Source: Rhabdophis nuchalis (taxonomy: Eukaryota; Chordata; Lepidosauria; Squamata; Natricidae). From it: DNA of 64,000 bases. Shown here piece after piece: positions 1 to 30,200 of the stretch. The stretch's first letter is position 1. Every line of letters begins with the position of its first letter. Both the position numbers and the translations under genes were made by a program. A model generated the notes under the pieces. It was given only the letters and a program-made list of their open reading frames with translations, made no database searches and had not been told where the DNA came from. The stretch spans positions 317,135,919-317,199,918 of the forward strand of contig CM077643.1 in assembly GCA_039707465.1 (NCBI GenBank), read 5' to 3'.

Positions 1-147
1 TAAGTCTCTTAGCAATTGTGTCTTCTTGTTCTCCTTCCTGGCCCCCAGTGGGCGGGGCCATGGCCCCCTCTGCCCCTCCCGGATCTTCCCCCAGGATAGA
101 GGTGTGTTTTTTAAGAAAGGCTTCCGCCTCAGCAACTGTTTTAATCC
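1..147 (-). mobile_element. 3' part of an L1-like ORF1-only retroposon, cut by window edge
   Basis: The reverse complement closely matches the last ~150 bases of the ORF1 of the complete element at 28109-30082, with scattered substitutions and small differences. Similarity stops at about position 147, so this copy is 5'-truncated, and its 3' end lies left of the window. It shows that the 28-kb element belongs to a dispersed family. Confidence 0.85.
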
Positions 148-860
148 AAAGACACAAGATCTCTTAACTACTAATTAGTGATTGTCTAGATTTTTGTATT
201 TTACATCTGCTATCCCTACTTGATAAGATCTTCCTGTCAAAGCTCATCTGTCAAAACTCCTTGGCTAATTACGTTGTGCAAGCCTAGCTGTTGGTGTGTG
301 AGAAACATGATTTATGCTTTAACATTATAAATCCAGTTAATCCCAGTTCTTCAACGTAACTCAAACTACTTGTGCAGTACTGGCCACCATATCCTGTAGA
401 AAAAGGGTTTGTCAGTAATGACTCGTACGAGGAAATTGATCATTCCTGAAACACTTCATTAATAGTTTTCTGACTGTTTCAGAACAGCAAAAACACGCCA
501 AACTCTCAATTACAAACAAATCGATAATCTTGCAAAAAGATTACTCCTACACAACGAAAGGCAACCTTTACGCCAATTTCAGATAGCCATTTTAGATAGT
601 TCTGCAGTATTGAACTGGGCGTAGAAGAGCCGAGTCACAATCCTTGAATCATTTTGCAAAATCCACCTGCAATTCAAAAAGCAGAAATGAAAATTAAATG
701 GCCTCCTCCAGTCCCAGGGATGATATCAGGATGGAGTTCCAAGAAGTTAGGCAATTTGGTTTTAACTATGTATGTTGGAGGAAGTCTCCAGGTAGAAAAA
801 AATGGCATTAACCTTTAGGACGACTTTCTGATAATATATTTGACAGAGATTGATTTAAGT
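148..860. other. Intergenic sequence, nothing recognised
   Basis: AT-rich single-copy-looking DNA upstream of ACAT2. I see no exon, RNA gene or clear repeat. In human the neighbour on this side is WTAP; no WTAP-like exon is visible here. Confidence 0.5.
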
Positions 861-869
861 CCTCGTGCT

Positions 870-1248
870 TTCTGCTAGGGGGAGGCGAGAGCTAAGTCGT
901 TACAGTGACCTATATTATTCATTACAAATAAACAGGTTGCCTTGTTCTCATCGCTGCAGGCGTAAGGCACCCACAGCAACAACGCCGAAATCGTTTGGAT
1001 GACCTGCCTCGCCTCCCCTCCCGATTGTCTCCGATTGAACCGCCCTCTGTCAGTCGCAACCCAGTTTCTGTCACGTGACGACGGCCGCCCTTTCAATCTA
1101 AGAGCGCTGCCAGATAAAGTAAGAGGTGGGCGGGGCCCGGGGCAACCAATGAGAACTAGGGTGCGCGTCTAGAGGAGGCGCGAGGCATTTTGCAGCGGGC
1201 AAGAGCGCTGCTGCAGGAGCGGCGGTCTTCCTGCCTCTTGGAAGCATC
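870..1248 (+). promoter_or_regulatory. GC-rich ACAT2 promoter region
   Basis: CpG-rich DNA leading to the ACAT2 start codon. It holds a palindromic E-box CACGTG at 1072-1077, a GC box (GGGCGGGG) at 1128-1135 and a CCAAT box at 1146-1150, about 100 bases before the ATG. There is no clear TATA box, which fits a CpG-island housekeeping promoter. ACAT2 is a known sterol-responsive gene in mammals, but I could not pick out a convincing sterol element. The transcription start is inferred, not seen. Confidence 0.65.
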
Positions 1249-18201
<16,953 letters not shown>

Positions 18202-18260
18202 AGGAAACTTTTCTTCGATTTTATATCAATTTGTAACACGACTCATCTTTATTAGTAAGT

Positions 18261-18266
18261 AATAAA
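18261..18266 (+). terminator. ACAT2 poly(A) signal AATAAA
   Basis: Canonical hexamer 60 bases after the ACAT2 stop codon. If used, the 3' UTR is under 100 bases and ends well short of TCP1 coding sequence. Confidence 0.7.
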
Positions 18267-18762
18267 CAATATTAGCCAATACCTATATATTGATACTAGG
18301 TAAGATCTAAGCATCCTGCTGTCAGTTTAAGTAGAACTTTCTTTAACAATCTACTTGGGTTTCTTCTGGCCTCAGATTTCTTATGAAGACAAGGGATCCA
18401 CTGTATCTTTTAGAAGGCAGAAGCCTATACATACTATCCACACCCACCCTAATAATCTCTAGAGATAACTTCATCCTACCTTTGAGAAAAACAGCCATTA
18501 CATTATAACTTTTCCCTCCTTTTCCAATACTAGCATAAAGCTACGACCAGTTTGTGTGTACACAAGGGAGGGATTTTTATATTCTGCTGCATTATTCCCA
18601 GTAGCAAAATACTTACAAGAAATGCACCAAAAGCTAAGTGTTTGGCTGTAATTTGACTGTTAGTGGTAGCTACTGTTGAAGCCCGCAGGTTTTCCCCACC
18701 GTCCTCCCCTTTACAATCTGCTTTATAATACTGATACAAATACAAAATATGGCCATATTTCA

Positions 18763-18768
18763 TTTATT
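18763..18768 (-). terminator. Candidate TCP1 poly(A) signal
   Basis: TTTATT on the plus strand is AATAAA on the minus strand, 98 bases past the TCP1 stop. Another minus-strand AATAAA lies at 18248-18253; using that one would make the TCP1 and ACAT2 3' UTRs overlap. Confidence 0.5.
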
Positions 18769-18865
18769 TGCTAGTTATGCAGAAGTCTGACAGCTTGCTT
18801 TCATCAACATACTAGTTATTACAGACTTGAGAAAATTTCACAGGAATAGGCAAATAAAAATTCAT

Positions 18866-21800
18866 TTAGTCTTCAATTGCTCCAGATTGAACTGCATCTT
18901 CATAGCATCCTCCTTTTTCACCTTTACTTTCAGGGTGCAACTTAATAAGATCATCAATTCGAAGAATAGTAATTGCTGCTTCTGTTGCAAACTTTAAACT
19001 CTTTGTTTTGACTACAGTAGGCTCATATACACCAGCTTGTTTATTGTCACGTGGTTTCCCATTGATTAAATCAAGACCAATCCTTAAAAAAATAGAAAAA
19101 TGTTTTAAACTGGAATGTACATTTCAAATGTCTTCGGTATTCTCAAAACCTGAACATGCAACCAGAGATCAACTTCAAATTTTTCAACATCAAATGCAAC
19201 GTAAATCAAATAGTACTTGATAAAGGTAAAGGTTCTCCTCGAACATATGTGCTAGTCGTTTGACTCTAGGGGGTGGTGCTCATCTGTTTCAAAGCCGATG
19301 AGCCAGCGCTGTCCGAAGACATTCTCTGTGGTCATGTGGCCAACATGACTAAATACCGAAGGTGCACAGCACGCTGTTGCCTCTCCACCAAAGTGGTCCC
19401 TATTTTTCTATTTGCATTTTTAAATGCTTTTGAACTGCTAGGTTGGCAGAAGCTTGGATAAGTAATGGGGGCTCACTCTGTTACACAGTTCTAGGGATTT
19501 GAACTGCTTACCTTTCTGATCGACAAGCTCAGCATCTTAGCCACTAAGCCACAGCATCACTTCATAGTACCTAATAATTCTTTGCAAACATCCATTTTAT
19601 CATATTTTTAATTTTTATTGCTTAAATTTATAAGCTACCCATCTCACTAATAAAGCAACTCTGAGACAAAACTGTTAAAATTAAGACTCAAATCCAAGGG
19701 GAAGGACAGCAAGCCTATTATACTATAAACCACCTATAGTGGAGGGCCACAGGCTGAAGCCATCTGGCAAAGCCATGTTTTAAGGCCAGAAAGGTGGGGG
19801 CAGATCTCATTTCAGGTGCTGGAAGGTTCTACAGAGTAGGAGCTGCAATATACACGAGGCACGCACAGCCCTCTGAGCATGCCAGCTATCGCCCCAGCCT
19901 AGCTCCACTGCATGCAGATGCGCTACCCGCCAGCCAACTGGTCTTCGGGTCTCTGCCACAAATGCATGGGGAGGGGCACATGTGGGGGGCACGTGGGGGA
20001 CTCATGCATAGGAACTTGCATTACATTTTGCCTCCTCCACGGTTTTTGACCAGGAAGGCTTGCACCAACCTGGAAGCCAAAAATGGGGGAGGGGGAGCAG
20101 CAGCTCACATTGCATTTGGGGGATTTGGACTTGCACTTTGGGCACCTGGTACCAAAAAGGTTAACCATCACTGATATAGGGTAAATACAGTGTTTCCCTG
20201 AAATTATGACATGCCCTGCTAATAAGCCCAATCGGACTTTTCAGAGCATGCGCCATAATAAGCCCCTCCCCCAAAAATAAGCCTGCCCCCACAACTATTT
20301 AAGCACAAAGAGCCTGCTGCAAAAAGAGCAGCGGGCCAGCAATGTGATCACCCCTCCCGCCTGTTCCCTCTCGTGCAAAAAAACAGCACCCTCCCCACTC
20401 CAATCGTAAAGGTAGCCTGCCTGGTTCTCTTCCCCGCTACCCGGGGGGGGGGGCACCCCCCTTACCTTTCCAGCTCCATCATGTTCTTTACTATTGTGTC
20501 CAGGGATGCCCCTGGTTTAAAAAAAAAACCTTCTCGTGAGTTCAAGAAGTTTGATAGAACTTGCGAGGAGGTTTTGTTTTTTAACCAGCGGCTTCCATGG
20601 ACGCAATAGTGAGGAACGTGACGGAACTGGAAAGGTAAAAGGCGCGCCTTGCTTCTTGCCTGCCCCAGAAAATAATACGCCCTCCCCCTTTAATAAGGCC
20701 AAGGCCATATTTTGTGGGTCAAAAAATATAAGACCCTATCATATTTTCGGGGAAATACGGTAGGTAAAATGTAGCATTAAAAATTGGAATATTCCAAATA
20801 ACAATGGCAATTTCTAGTCAGGGTATGCTGATTCTGCTAAGATTCACCTGTTTTCCAGAAGTTAATCCTCCAAAGTGAAAACTTTGTGAAGTCCCAACGG
20901 AAAGTTCGTTTGAAGCTCAAACTATGTCCAGAACACAACAAACCACTTCTAGTTTGTGGGATTAATTTATGGGAAATTGCACGGAATTTGACTAACATTA
21001 TCCAGAAAGAAACTAGAATATTTTGGAATTATCAAGAATATTCCACACATAAAAATCTAGATTTTGCACACCCAAAATACATATACCACTCCATTTATTC
21101 TGATAAATATCAAGAACACTTCACAATCACATAAGACCAAACACCAACACTTACTTTAAACTGTATGCTAGCACCTGAAAACTAGAAATCATTTTGACCT
21201 TGGATACCCAATCTGGATTCAACAAGATTAAGCAAACATGCATAAAGCAAATCAATATTCTGATGTCACTATCAATTCTATGCCACTTACCACTTCAAAT
21301 TTTTGCGATCTGGATTCACTTGTGCTTCATTGTGAAATGCTCTGAGCTTTGCAACAAGATCTATAGCATCTTGAGCAGCATTAACTGCTAACGTATTTGG
21401 AATAACTAGAAGAGATCTTGCAAATTCTGCTATAGCAAGCTGTTCCCGTGACCCCTGATTTGAAGAAAAATTATATTAATATTTAAGTTAATATATGAAA
21501 AAATAATACAGAGAGGCAATAAAGCTACACTTGCTGGATGTGCTGAGATGAAGACTGGATAGCCACTATAGATAAAGCTTTATTTATTTTATTTATGTAT
21601 TTTTATTTTTCAAATTTATACCCCGCCCTTCTCCTTGCAAGGACCCAGGGCGGCGCACAGGCAATATTAAAAACCATACAAAATTACAAAAATACATTAT
21701 TAAAAAACTATTAAATTATATCCTGTGCTAAAAACCCTTATAAAACCCTAAGAATTAAAATTTATACAAATAAAAGTCAGAAACGGGGGGTTATGCTAGG

Positions 21801-24220
21801 CCAGCTTGTTGGAATAAATACGTTTTGAGACGCTTTTAATATGGTCTGCACCAAGCAGGAATTAAGACTTGATCGTTAAATGGCCCCCTCCAGTTCTATA
21901 AACTTTTCAGATATAGATAGATATAGATAGGACTGAATGTTAATAGAAGTCTGATTTCCTAAAAAAAACATGATTTAAACTTTAAATACATACCATGCTG
22001 GTTGCATAATTCTCCAAATAAATGGAAAGTGCTGCTTCAACTGCACCACCTCCTGGTACAACAGACTTTGACTCTAGTATTCTTTTGACTACACAAAGAG
22101 CATCATGCAAAGACCTCTCCATTTCATCACACATGAAGTCATTTGCTCCTCGTAATATAATAGCAGCTGAGGTCCGTGCCTTAGTACTGTTTCAGAAAGA
22201 GAAAAAAAATATTCCTTTTGAAATAATTATCTAACTATAAATCTCTAACCTTGAGGGTAGGGAAATGCTAGAATTGAGTGTGTCCAAGTCCATCAACGGT
22301 CAAGTCATTTACTGTCTCAACTTTATAGGGGGACTAGAATTAATCTATCCCACGCGTATAACTGCTCATACAATTTGAAAATAGCATGGCAGCAATTAAA
22401 TGGGAAATATTTCCAAAGGTTACAACAAAGTGCATTCATTACAAATTATATAAGGTAGGTATTTCCTTACTTTTTAATTAAAATCAATTCATCATCACAA
22501 ATTCGTTCTTGAACCACCTCTTCTGCTTGTCCCAGCATTGATGCTTCAAAAGTTTCTTCACCTTCCAGATTTGCCAGAGTAGAACAAAAAGTGGCTAACA
22601 CAAAATAAAAAAGATTTTATAAAATCACGATTTTATATATCTACTAGTCTGAAGAAACATTAACAATTTATATAACTGATAGTCTGAAGGAACATAGTAA
22701 TCTTATACATCAGCGACCCTAACCTTTCTGGTTCTATAGATAGGCAGCAGGAGCATGCGTTGGGGGGGGGGGGGGAGTTGCACCCGTGCACCTGTTGTGC
22801 AAATGTAGCTTTATCCACTTGTGCACTCATCCATTGCTTGTGCAGCCTGTTTCCAAACAGGCTATGGACTAGGGGTTGGGCAGCCCTGTTCTACATAATT
22901 AAGCTCTGTATTGACAAGACATATAAACTGTGATCATATTTAGAGATGTCTGTAATTACCTCCAGAAGCCTTAGCAATGTGTTTAAGGTCTCTTTTTAGA
23001 ACTCTGCGTACTGCCATAGCACCAGCTTCCACAAAGTATTTCAGACACACATCATCAATGCCTCCAGTGGTCAAAATAACATTTGCTCCTGTAACCAAGA
23101 TTTTCTGAATTTTTTCTTTAGTGATGTCAGTCTCTCTGTATAAGAAAGTGCACACTGATTAAATAGAACTACAAACTTAAATTCAAGAGAATCACAAAAG
23201 TTTTTAAATAAAATAGTTTGAAGTGTGTCAAAATAATATTTTAACTATGCCTCCGTCAAAAAATCAAGTGTAGATGAAATCTATTTCTCCATTATAACAT
23301 TGGATCTTTTGGTTAATTTTTAAGAATAATTCAAGGGAGATATTTCAGGATAGTATCAGTAAATAAAAGGCATTACTAACTTTTAAAAATGCATTTACCA
23401 GGCACAGGAATGATAAATTAAACTTAACCAGATCTTGCAAATTACAGATTAATGTAGTATTGGATATGTTTGACAGAATACTGTCCCATTCTTAGTCAAT
23501 CTTTGTATTTAAGATGTCAAGTGGGATAAATGAGAGATATACAGATGGATTTTTCCTATTTTGAAGCTGCCGATTTGCATCATTTTAGTTAAAAAAGCTG
23601 TGTCTATAGAATACCTTTGTCTAATCTGTTCCAGTTTTTCTGGGTCTGTGATTACCACCTGAACACCGAGCTTCATTTTAGTTTTCTGTAGGCTGAAATC
23701 AAGGCATGCAATTTTGGCATTAACTATTCTCTTAGGCATACCTAAAAGAAAAAGAGAAATGCTCTTAAGATTCTATTTAAACTTTAATGCATCTAAAACA
23801 CATTGATACCTTCTTTTCACAGGTATCCCTCAGTTTACACCTATTCACTTTTTTTTGTAAGCATGGTTTATAAAAATTGACTTGTATATACCATATTTTT
23901 CTGAGTGTAAGACGCAACGGAGTATAAGACACACCAAGGTTTTGAAGAGGCAAATTACATAAAAAAGTAGGTAGATAGAGGGATAGAGAGGGAGAGAAAG
24001 AAAGAGAAATACAGTAGGTAGATAGAGAAAGAGAGGGTAGGTAGGTAGATAAAGGAATAGAGAGAGAGAGAAATACAGTAGGGATGTAGGGAGAGAGAGT
24101 GTGTGTGTAGGTAGGTAAGTAGGTAAAGGGAGAGGGAGAGAGAGGAATAGAGAGAGAAATAGAAAGAAATACAGTAGGTAGGTAGGGGGAGAGTGTGTGT
24201 AGGTAGGTAGGTAGGTAGAT

Positions 24221-24297
<77 letters not shown>

Positions 24298-27200
24298 CAG
24301 TAGGGGGAGAGAGAGTGTAGGTAGGTAGGTAGGTTGATGTTTTCAGGTGTATTTTTCCATGTCCTGGAGAAGGAAATCGCTGACAAACCTTAAGACTTTG
24401 TTTCTGCTAGCACAGAAACAGTTAAAGAGCCTTCCAAAAAGGGGGGGGGGGGAGCCTTTGCATGCTGCAAATCTCCCCAAAACTGCCCGTTTCTCTGTGA
24501 AAATGGGGCCGTTGTTTTTCAAATAAAAAGCATGAATAGCCTTGGGGGAGCTTGCAGAGTATTCCTGGGAGGTTGAGGGGCAAAAATGAGCAACAAAATG
24601 GCCCATTTATCACGAAAACGGCCCATTTTTGTGTCAAATAAATTGCATGCATAACCCTATGGAGGCTTATAGAGTGCTGCTGGGGATTGGGGGGCAAAAA
24701 AGGCCCATTTTAGGCTCATTTCTGCCCTCCTCAGCCCTCAGGAGCTCTCTGGAAGCCTCCATAAGGCTAGGCACAGCCAGTTTGGTGAAGGGGGTGGGAT
24801 TCCAGGAGGCAAAAAAAAATGCTGTATTGCATGTATAAGACGCATCCAGATTTTCAGCCTCTTTTTGGAGGAAAAGATGTATAAAAACAATTATTTTTCT
24901 TGTGGAAACAAAAAGTTCCCCCATGTCTTCTGTTCACCCTAGGACAGGGGTCTGCAAAGTTGGCTCTTTTAAGACTGGTGGACTTCAACTCCCAGAATTC
25001 CCCAGCCAGCTATGCATTTATAACAAAGAATTTCTGTGTTCCATTCTGAATCCTATCACTTTTCTCAATCTTTGAAATATGACTTTCTGCCCTGGGTCAA
25101 ATATTTTCAGGCAATGTAGGGGGGGGGGGGGGCGGACTTAAACTGAGTATTAAGTTTAAACTTATACTCATACCTAACCAATACCTTACCCAAATAGGGA
25201 AAGTACAAACCTGATTTAGAAAAGTCATCTCCATTCAACCAAAGGGATGATCATATATCTGAAAATACTTGCCTCAACTCTTATTACAAATGTGTAAAAT
25301 AATTTCAACCTCTATGTTGTTATATTATTTCTTCAAACTAGCCAACATCAGTCAAAAATACCATTTCTAAAAACGTGTTTATAAGCAGATATAAAACTGT
25401 GATAACTTTTAAAATTATGCCTATTTACTGCTTTATGGGGTGGGGTGATCTTACCTTGGGAGCCCACAACACAATTTAATGCATAGCCATTTACAAGAAT
25501 ACTCTCTTTCTGACTGCGACCATGTGCCTTCAAAACATTGATAGAGCTGATAGGATAATGTGGTTGTCCCTTTTGATCTGTATATTTTACTGCAAGTACA
25601 GCATCTACTACCATGTTGGCAAAGAAGTCACTGTCACTACAAGAATACTGTTAAGGATAACATAATCTAATACATGAAATGTAAATGCTATATGTCTCAC
25701 AACACTGAGAATTACAAATGCTAATAAAAATGCCATTTTTCTTCAGAAGTTAAATATTTCAGTCAGTATTTGATTTCTACACGACACCTGTTCCTAAGTT
25801 TTCTCTGTGAAAGGATACACTCCTATGATTTTGGATGACATCGATGTTTTTGCTGCATTAATAAGACAGTCTTTGCCCAACTCATCTGAGCTAATTACCA
25901 AATTTTCATTGATGTAGCGAACTGCCTCCCTGTTGGGGAAAAGAAACTCAGTATTTTCACAGAATCATCAGAATTCAAACTGAAACCTTTCAATTTAGAA
26001 TGTTGATTAAAATACATATAGGAGTGTGAAAAACTTATTATTTCATGGATCATTGTACGTTCTATTTTCTTCCAGACTATACTATTGTGGCCATTCTGGT
26101 GAGTGGAGCAACTATTTCTGGAGTTTTCCAGAAGAAAAGAGAACCAGAATGTTCTGTCTCCCAAACAGTAAATTGTGTACAAATTAGAAAAATCTTAATT
26201 TTACATTTTCAATGGCCCCGCAATTCCATGCTTTCTAATATTTTAAAATCTATCACTAAACAGATAAAAATACACATCTAAACAGTTTTTAAACAAAGCA
26301 GATCATATCTATAGTGCACTTAATCATTAAACATAAAAGCTTCAAACAATTTAAAGATTTCATGGGCAATATACAGTAGATCAATTCTATATTCTAGCAA
26401 AATCCCTGTTATGCTGTCAAGATTGAGATATGCTGCCCTCATGACAGATACATTAGCAGAACAGCTAGGTCAGTTTTATTAAATGTATACACCATCCATC
26501 TAATTGACAAATGACTCTGGGCACTTAATAAAAATCATAAACACAGGTATAAAATATTAAAACATTAAATACGAAATGAACCAACTTAAAAGCCAGAACC
26601 AAAATACTGTGGGGTAGAGTTATATACTGATTTATATAAAGATAAATATTCATTTGGCAAAAGACCAAAGGATAAAATGGGAACAAATTGTTCCGTCAAC
26701 GAAAGTCAGATATTGTTGGCCAACTTGCCCCTAAACCCACAACTCGGGTTTAGGTAGCACAATTCTAATAAATCTAAAATTGTAGTATAACTCTCAAACG
26801 TTAAAGACAGTAACAACAATCTTTTCTTTCCATTAGTGAAGGGGAAAATCCGTACTGACAAAGTACTGTGTACTTCATCTTTTACATGCTCACTCATAAA
26901 CCCCTGCATCTATGTTCAAAACTAGCTTTCCAGTTGCTTGATATTGGGGGCAGATAACAGCACTCTAGCACCATAGAACTCTCAGTGAAAGGGCTCGCTC
27001 TATTTATCAGTTACCTCATCACTGATAGGAGAGGCCATCAATATTTGAAAACTAATTATGTGGACCATTGATATTCTAGAAATGCTATATTGATTTAAAA
27101 AATGCATTAGCTGAAACTTTGAAACTTAATTGTAAAATTTTCCCATTATATTTTATACAATTTCTCATTTGAAGTAAATTAGTAGGTCTTACTTGCAAGC

Positions 27201-30200
27201 AAGACGATATCCACTAATGACAGAAGTCGGATGAATTTTCTGTTTCACTAATTCATCTGCATTTTTCAAAAGTTCTGCAGCAATAATTACCTATGAAAGA
27301 GAACATTTTATTTAAAACTACTTTGTGAAAAAGTTATGCCCTTGATACAAACAGTAAAAAACACATAAATTTTACTTCATCTTGAAAAACGTATAAATTG
27401 CATTTGCTTCGGGAGGCAGAGCTATTCAATTTACTCTAACTCACAGTCCAAGATACAGGTATATAGAACTTTTTCTTTTGAATACTGTTGAGCATGAAGC
27501 TGGCAGAATCTCTCATTTTCTTGGAAATTTTCAACATTGAAAGAGCTATATTGTATTCCCTATGATCATGGAATAAAATCACAAATTAATGAGAAGCCAG
27601 GGAGGTAGAATGAATCAGCCAGGACAAAAAATAATCTGAAAATAATTTTGCCACATTGAAGGCAAGAAAGTGCATAGGCCTTTAACTGACATTTTAGATG
27701 CTGTTGACTGCAACTAAAAGACTGACCTAGAATAGCCAAGAACATTGGCATGAAAAAATATCCCAAGGGAAGGCTACCCTAGAGTTACCTTGGGAGCCTA
27801 AGAACATTTTCTGGATTTATATTCTTGCATTACAAACTATTTAATCCATCATTAGAGTTTAAAATGATTTCTTGTCCTCAAGTTTTGCATTTCTTTTAGC
27901 AGGGTGGGAATATTAATAAGCAAACTCTGGCTATAGACAAGAACTTAAAATTGATTAGTTGCTCACATTTGTCACAATTAAATGGTAATGTTGATCACAT
28001 CACAATTAAATACATGCCTTCTTTTTCTGAAAGCAGCCCTTCGTTAGCTATAGTAATTGGGACCAGCAACACTGTCACTAAGTGATGTGATCATAAAAGC
28101 AGATTCACGACTTCCGGTTCCGCCTTCCAGCGGCGACGGACGAGTCTTGGACTTGTTCGCCGCTTTGTTCTTTTTTCTGCCCCCCAACGGGGGCGAGGCA
28201 CCCCCTTTTTGGGGGGCCTTCCGTAGGGCTGGCTCGCCTGGGTCTGTTTATCCCAGCGGCGGCGGGAAAACGGCCCTTGTCTTCGGCCTAGGCGAGAGGA
28301 GACATGCTGCGGGGGGTTTTCCCTTTGCCAATGGAGGACGGCAACGAACGACGAATTTGAAAAGAGCTGAGCGTTTGGGTCGGAAGGCTTCCCGGGGCTT
28401 TGGCAGCGAGGTGAAGAGTGAGTGATTTTTAACCTTATTTGTGCTGGCAGCCTGGACTGAAAGAACGTAGAGGGGGGTGTTTGTTTGTTAAACCCCCCCT
28501 CGGATTTAAAGCGGCGCTTGAAATGGCTCCTCGTTGTGAGGAAGCGGATATTTCGCATCCGGACTGCTTTGAACTAAGTGAAAGTGATTTGCGGCTTGTT
28601 TATTCACAATGTATCTAAGTCCGGCTGGCTTGAAACAATTTTTCTTTTGTTACTTTCTCCTGCTGGCTCTCAGACCGGGCGGTGGAGGATGGCTGCCCTC
28701 TGTTCCTGAATGATTATTTTTATTTATGGAAAATTACCAACATCTCTTTGTGATTTGGACTCCCTCTCTCTACTAATGAAGAAATTTCTGGATTAATTGA
28801 TTCCTTCCCTGGAGTGCCTTCTCTGCTATAATTATTGATTGTGAAAAGTGTTTCTCTTCTGGGTCTTGAACTTTTTACAACTTTTATTTGAACTGTTTTT
28901 CTCCTGACTTGCTTCAACGGCCCCACCCAAAAAACGCCATCTTAGTGGCACTGACTTTAACAGCTTACCATGGCATCAAAATCAGAATTGGCAGGATTGG
29001 AACAAAGAATGACATCATTGGAATCAGTGTTACAAGCTCTGGTGCAGGAAATTAAAGCTTTGAGAGAAGATAATAGCAGCTTCAAGAAGGATCTTTTGGA
29101 AACACAGAAGCAAGTGCTGGAAAACACACAGAAGACTGAGGAGCTGGAAGGGGGGCTGGTTGGGGCAAAGGGAGAGCTTAAAAATGTTAACAGTGAGGTT
29201 GGAGAACTGAGTGGGCATATGTCTAGGATGGATTTTGAAAGGATATCATATTTTTTAAGATTTCAGAACATTTCTGAAGAATCTGATGAATGTCTTCCTG
29301 AACTCATGAGTATAATTTTAGCAGACTATTTACATAAACCTAAAGATGAGATCAGGGGGGACATTGACCTAGTTTACAGAATAAACTCGACATATGCCAG
29401 GATAAATGAAGTACCCAGAGAGATACATATTAAATTTGTTAGAAGGTCAACCAGAGAGGGAATTTTGAAGGCGCAGAGAGGGGGCCCGCTAATTTACCAG
29501 CAAAAGGAAATCACCATCTTGAAGCAGATCCCAAAAAAGATTAGAGAGATGAGAAGGAGGTATTCCTTCTTATTCAAAAAATTGTTTGACCACGGGATTT
29601 GGTTTAAGTGGGCGATGCCGGAAGGGATGTTGGTGTTCTGGGATGAAGGAAGAGTAAGGATTAAAACAGTTGTTGAGGCGGAAGCCTTTCTTAAAAAACA
29701 TTCCTCTGTCCTGGGGGACGATTCAGGGGGGGCAGGGGGGGCCACGGCCCCGCCCGTTGGGGGCCAGGGAGGAGAAAAAGAAGATACAATTGCCAAGAGA
29801 CTTAGATCGAAAAAATAACTTTGCTTTTTTTTACTAATATTGTATAACCTTTATATCTGGATGTTTGCACACGACTGCCAGCATAGAATTTAGAATTTAG
29901 GAAACATGCACTTATTTTCACCTTGTAGTATTTTTGAAAAATGTTTTTTCAATGTTTTATTATGAAGCCCTGGAAGGGCCAATGATCCCGATGCGAAAGT
30001 TCTTAAAATGTTTCTGTATCCCTTACCCTACCCTTTTGGAAAATTGTAAAAACCAATAAAACTTTTTCAATATAAAAAAAAAAAAAGCAGATTCACATGA
30101 CTACACCCATTTACAAAGCCATTTCCAGCTGCAGTTGTTAGTAATCTCATGCAGTTGCAGCATCACAATCCCATGATTTGCTATCTTCTACTGACTATGT

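Noticed and set aside
148..860. A 3' end of WTAP, the human neighbour of ACAT2
   Set aside because: No WTAP-like coding exon can be read in either strand.
23955..24386. 143-codon frame rich in Ser, Leu, Tyr and Pro
   Set aside because: It is translation of a GA/GTAG satellite, as is the similar frame at 2277-2729.
25610..25640. TCP1 exon 6 starting at the later AG (TGACTTC)
   Set aside because: It also keeps frame, but it would drop two residues that the family has between IIG and DFFAN; the earlier AG gives the expected length.
25930..27192. A third intronic snoRNA in TCP1
   Set aside because: No hinge box with flanking hairpins and a terminal ACA could be found.
28057..28558. Frames over the 5' region of the L1-like element
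   Set aside because: GC-rich sequence stays open by chance on both strands. No domain is visible and the frames cross the element boundary.
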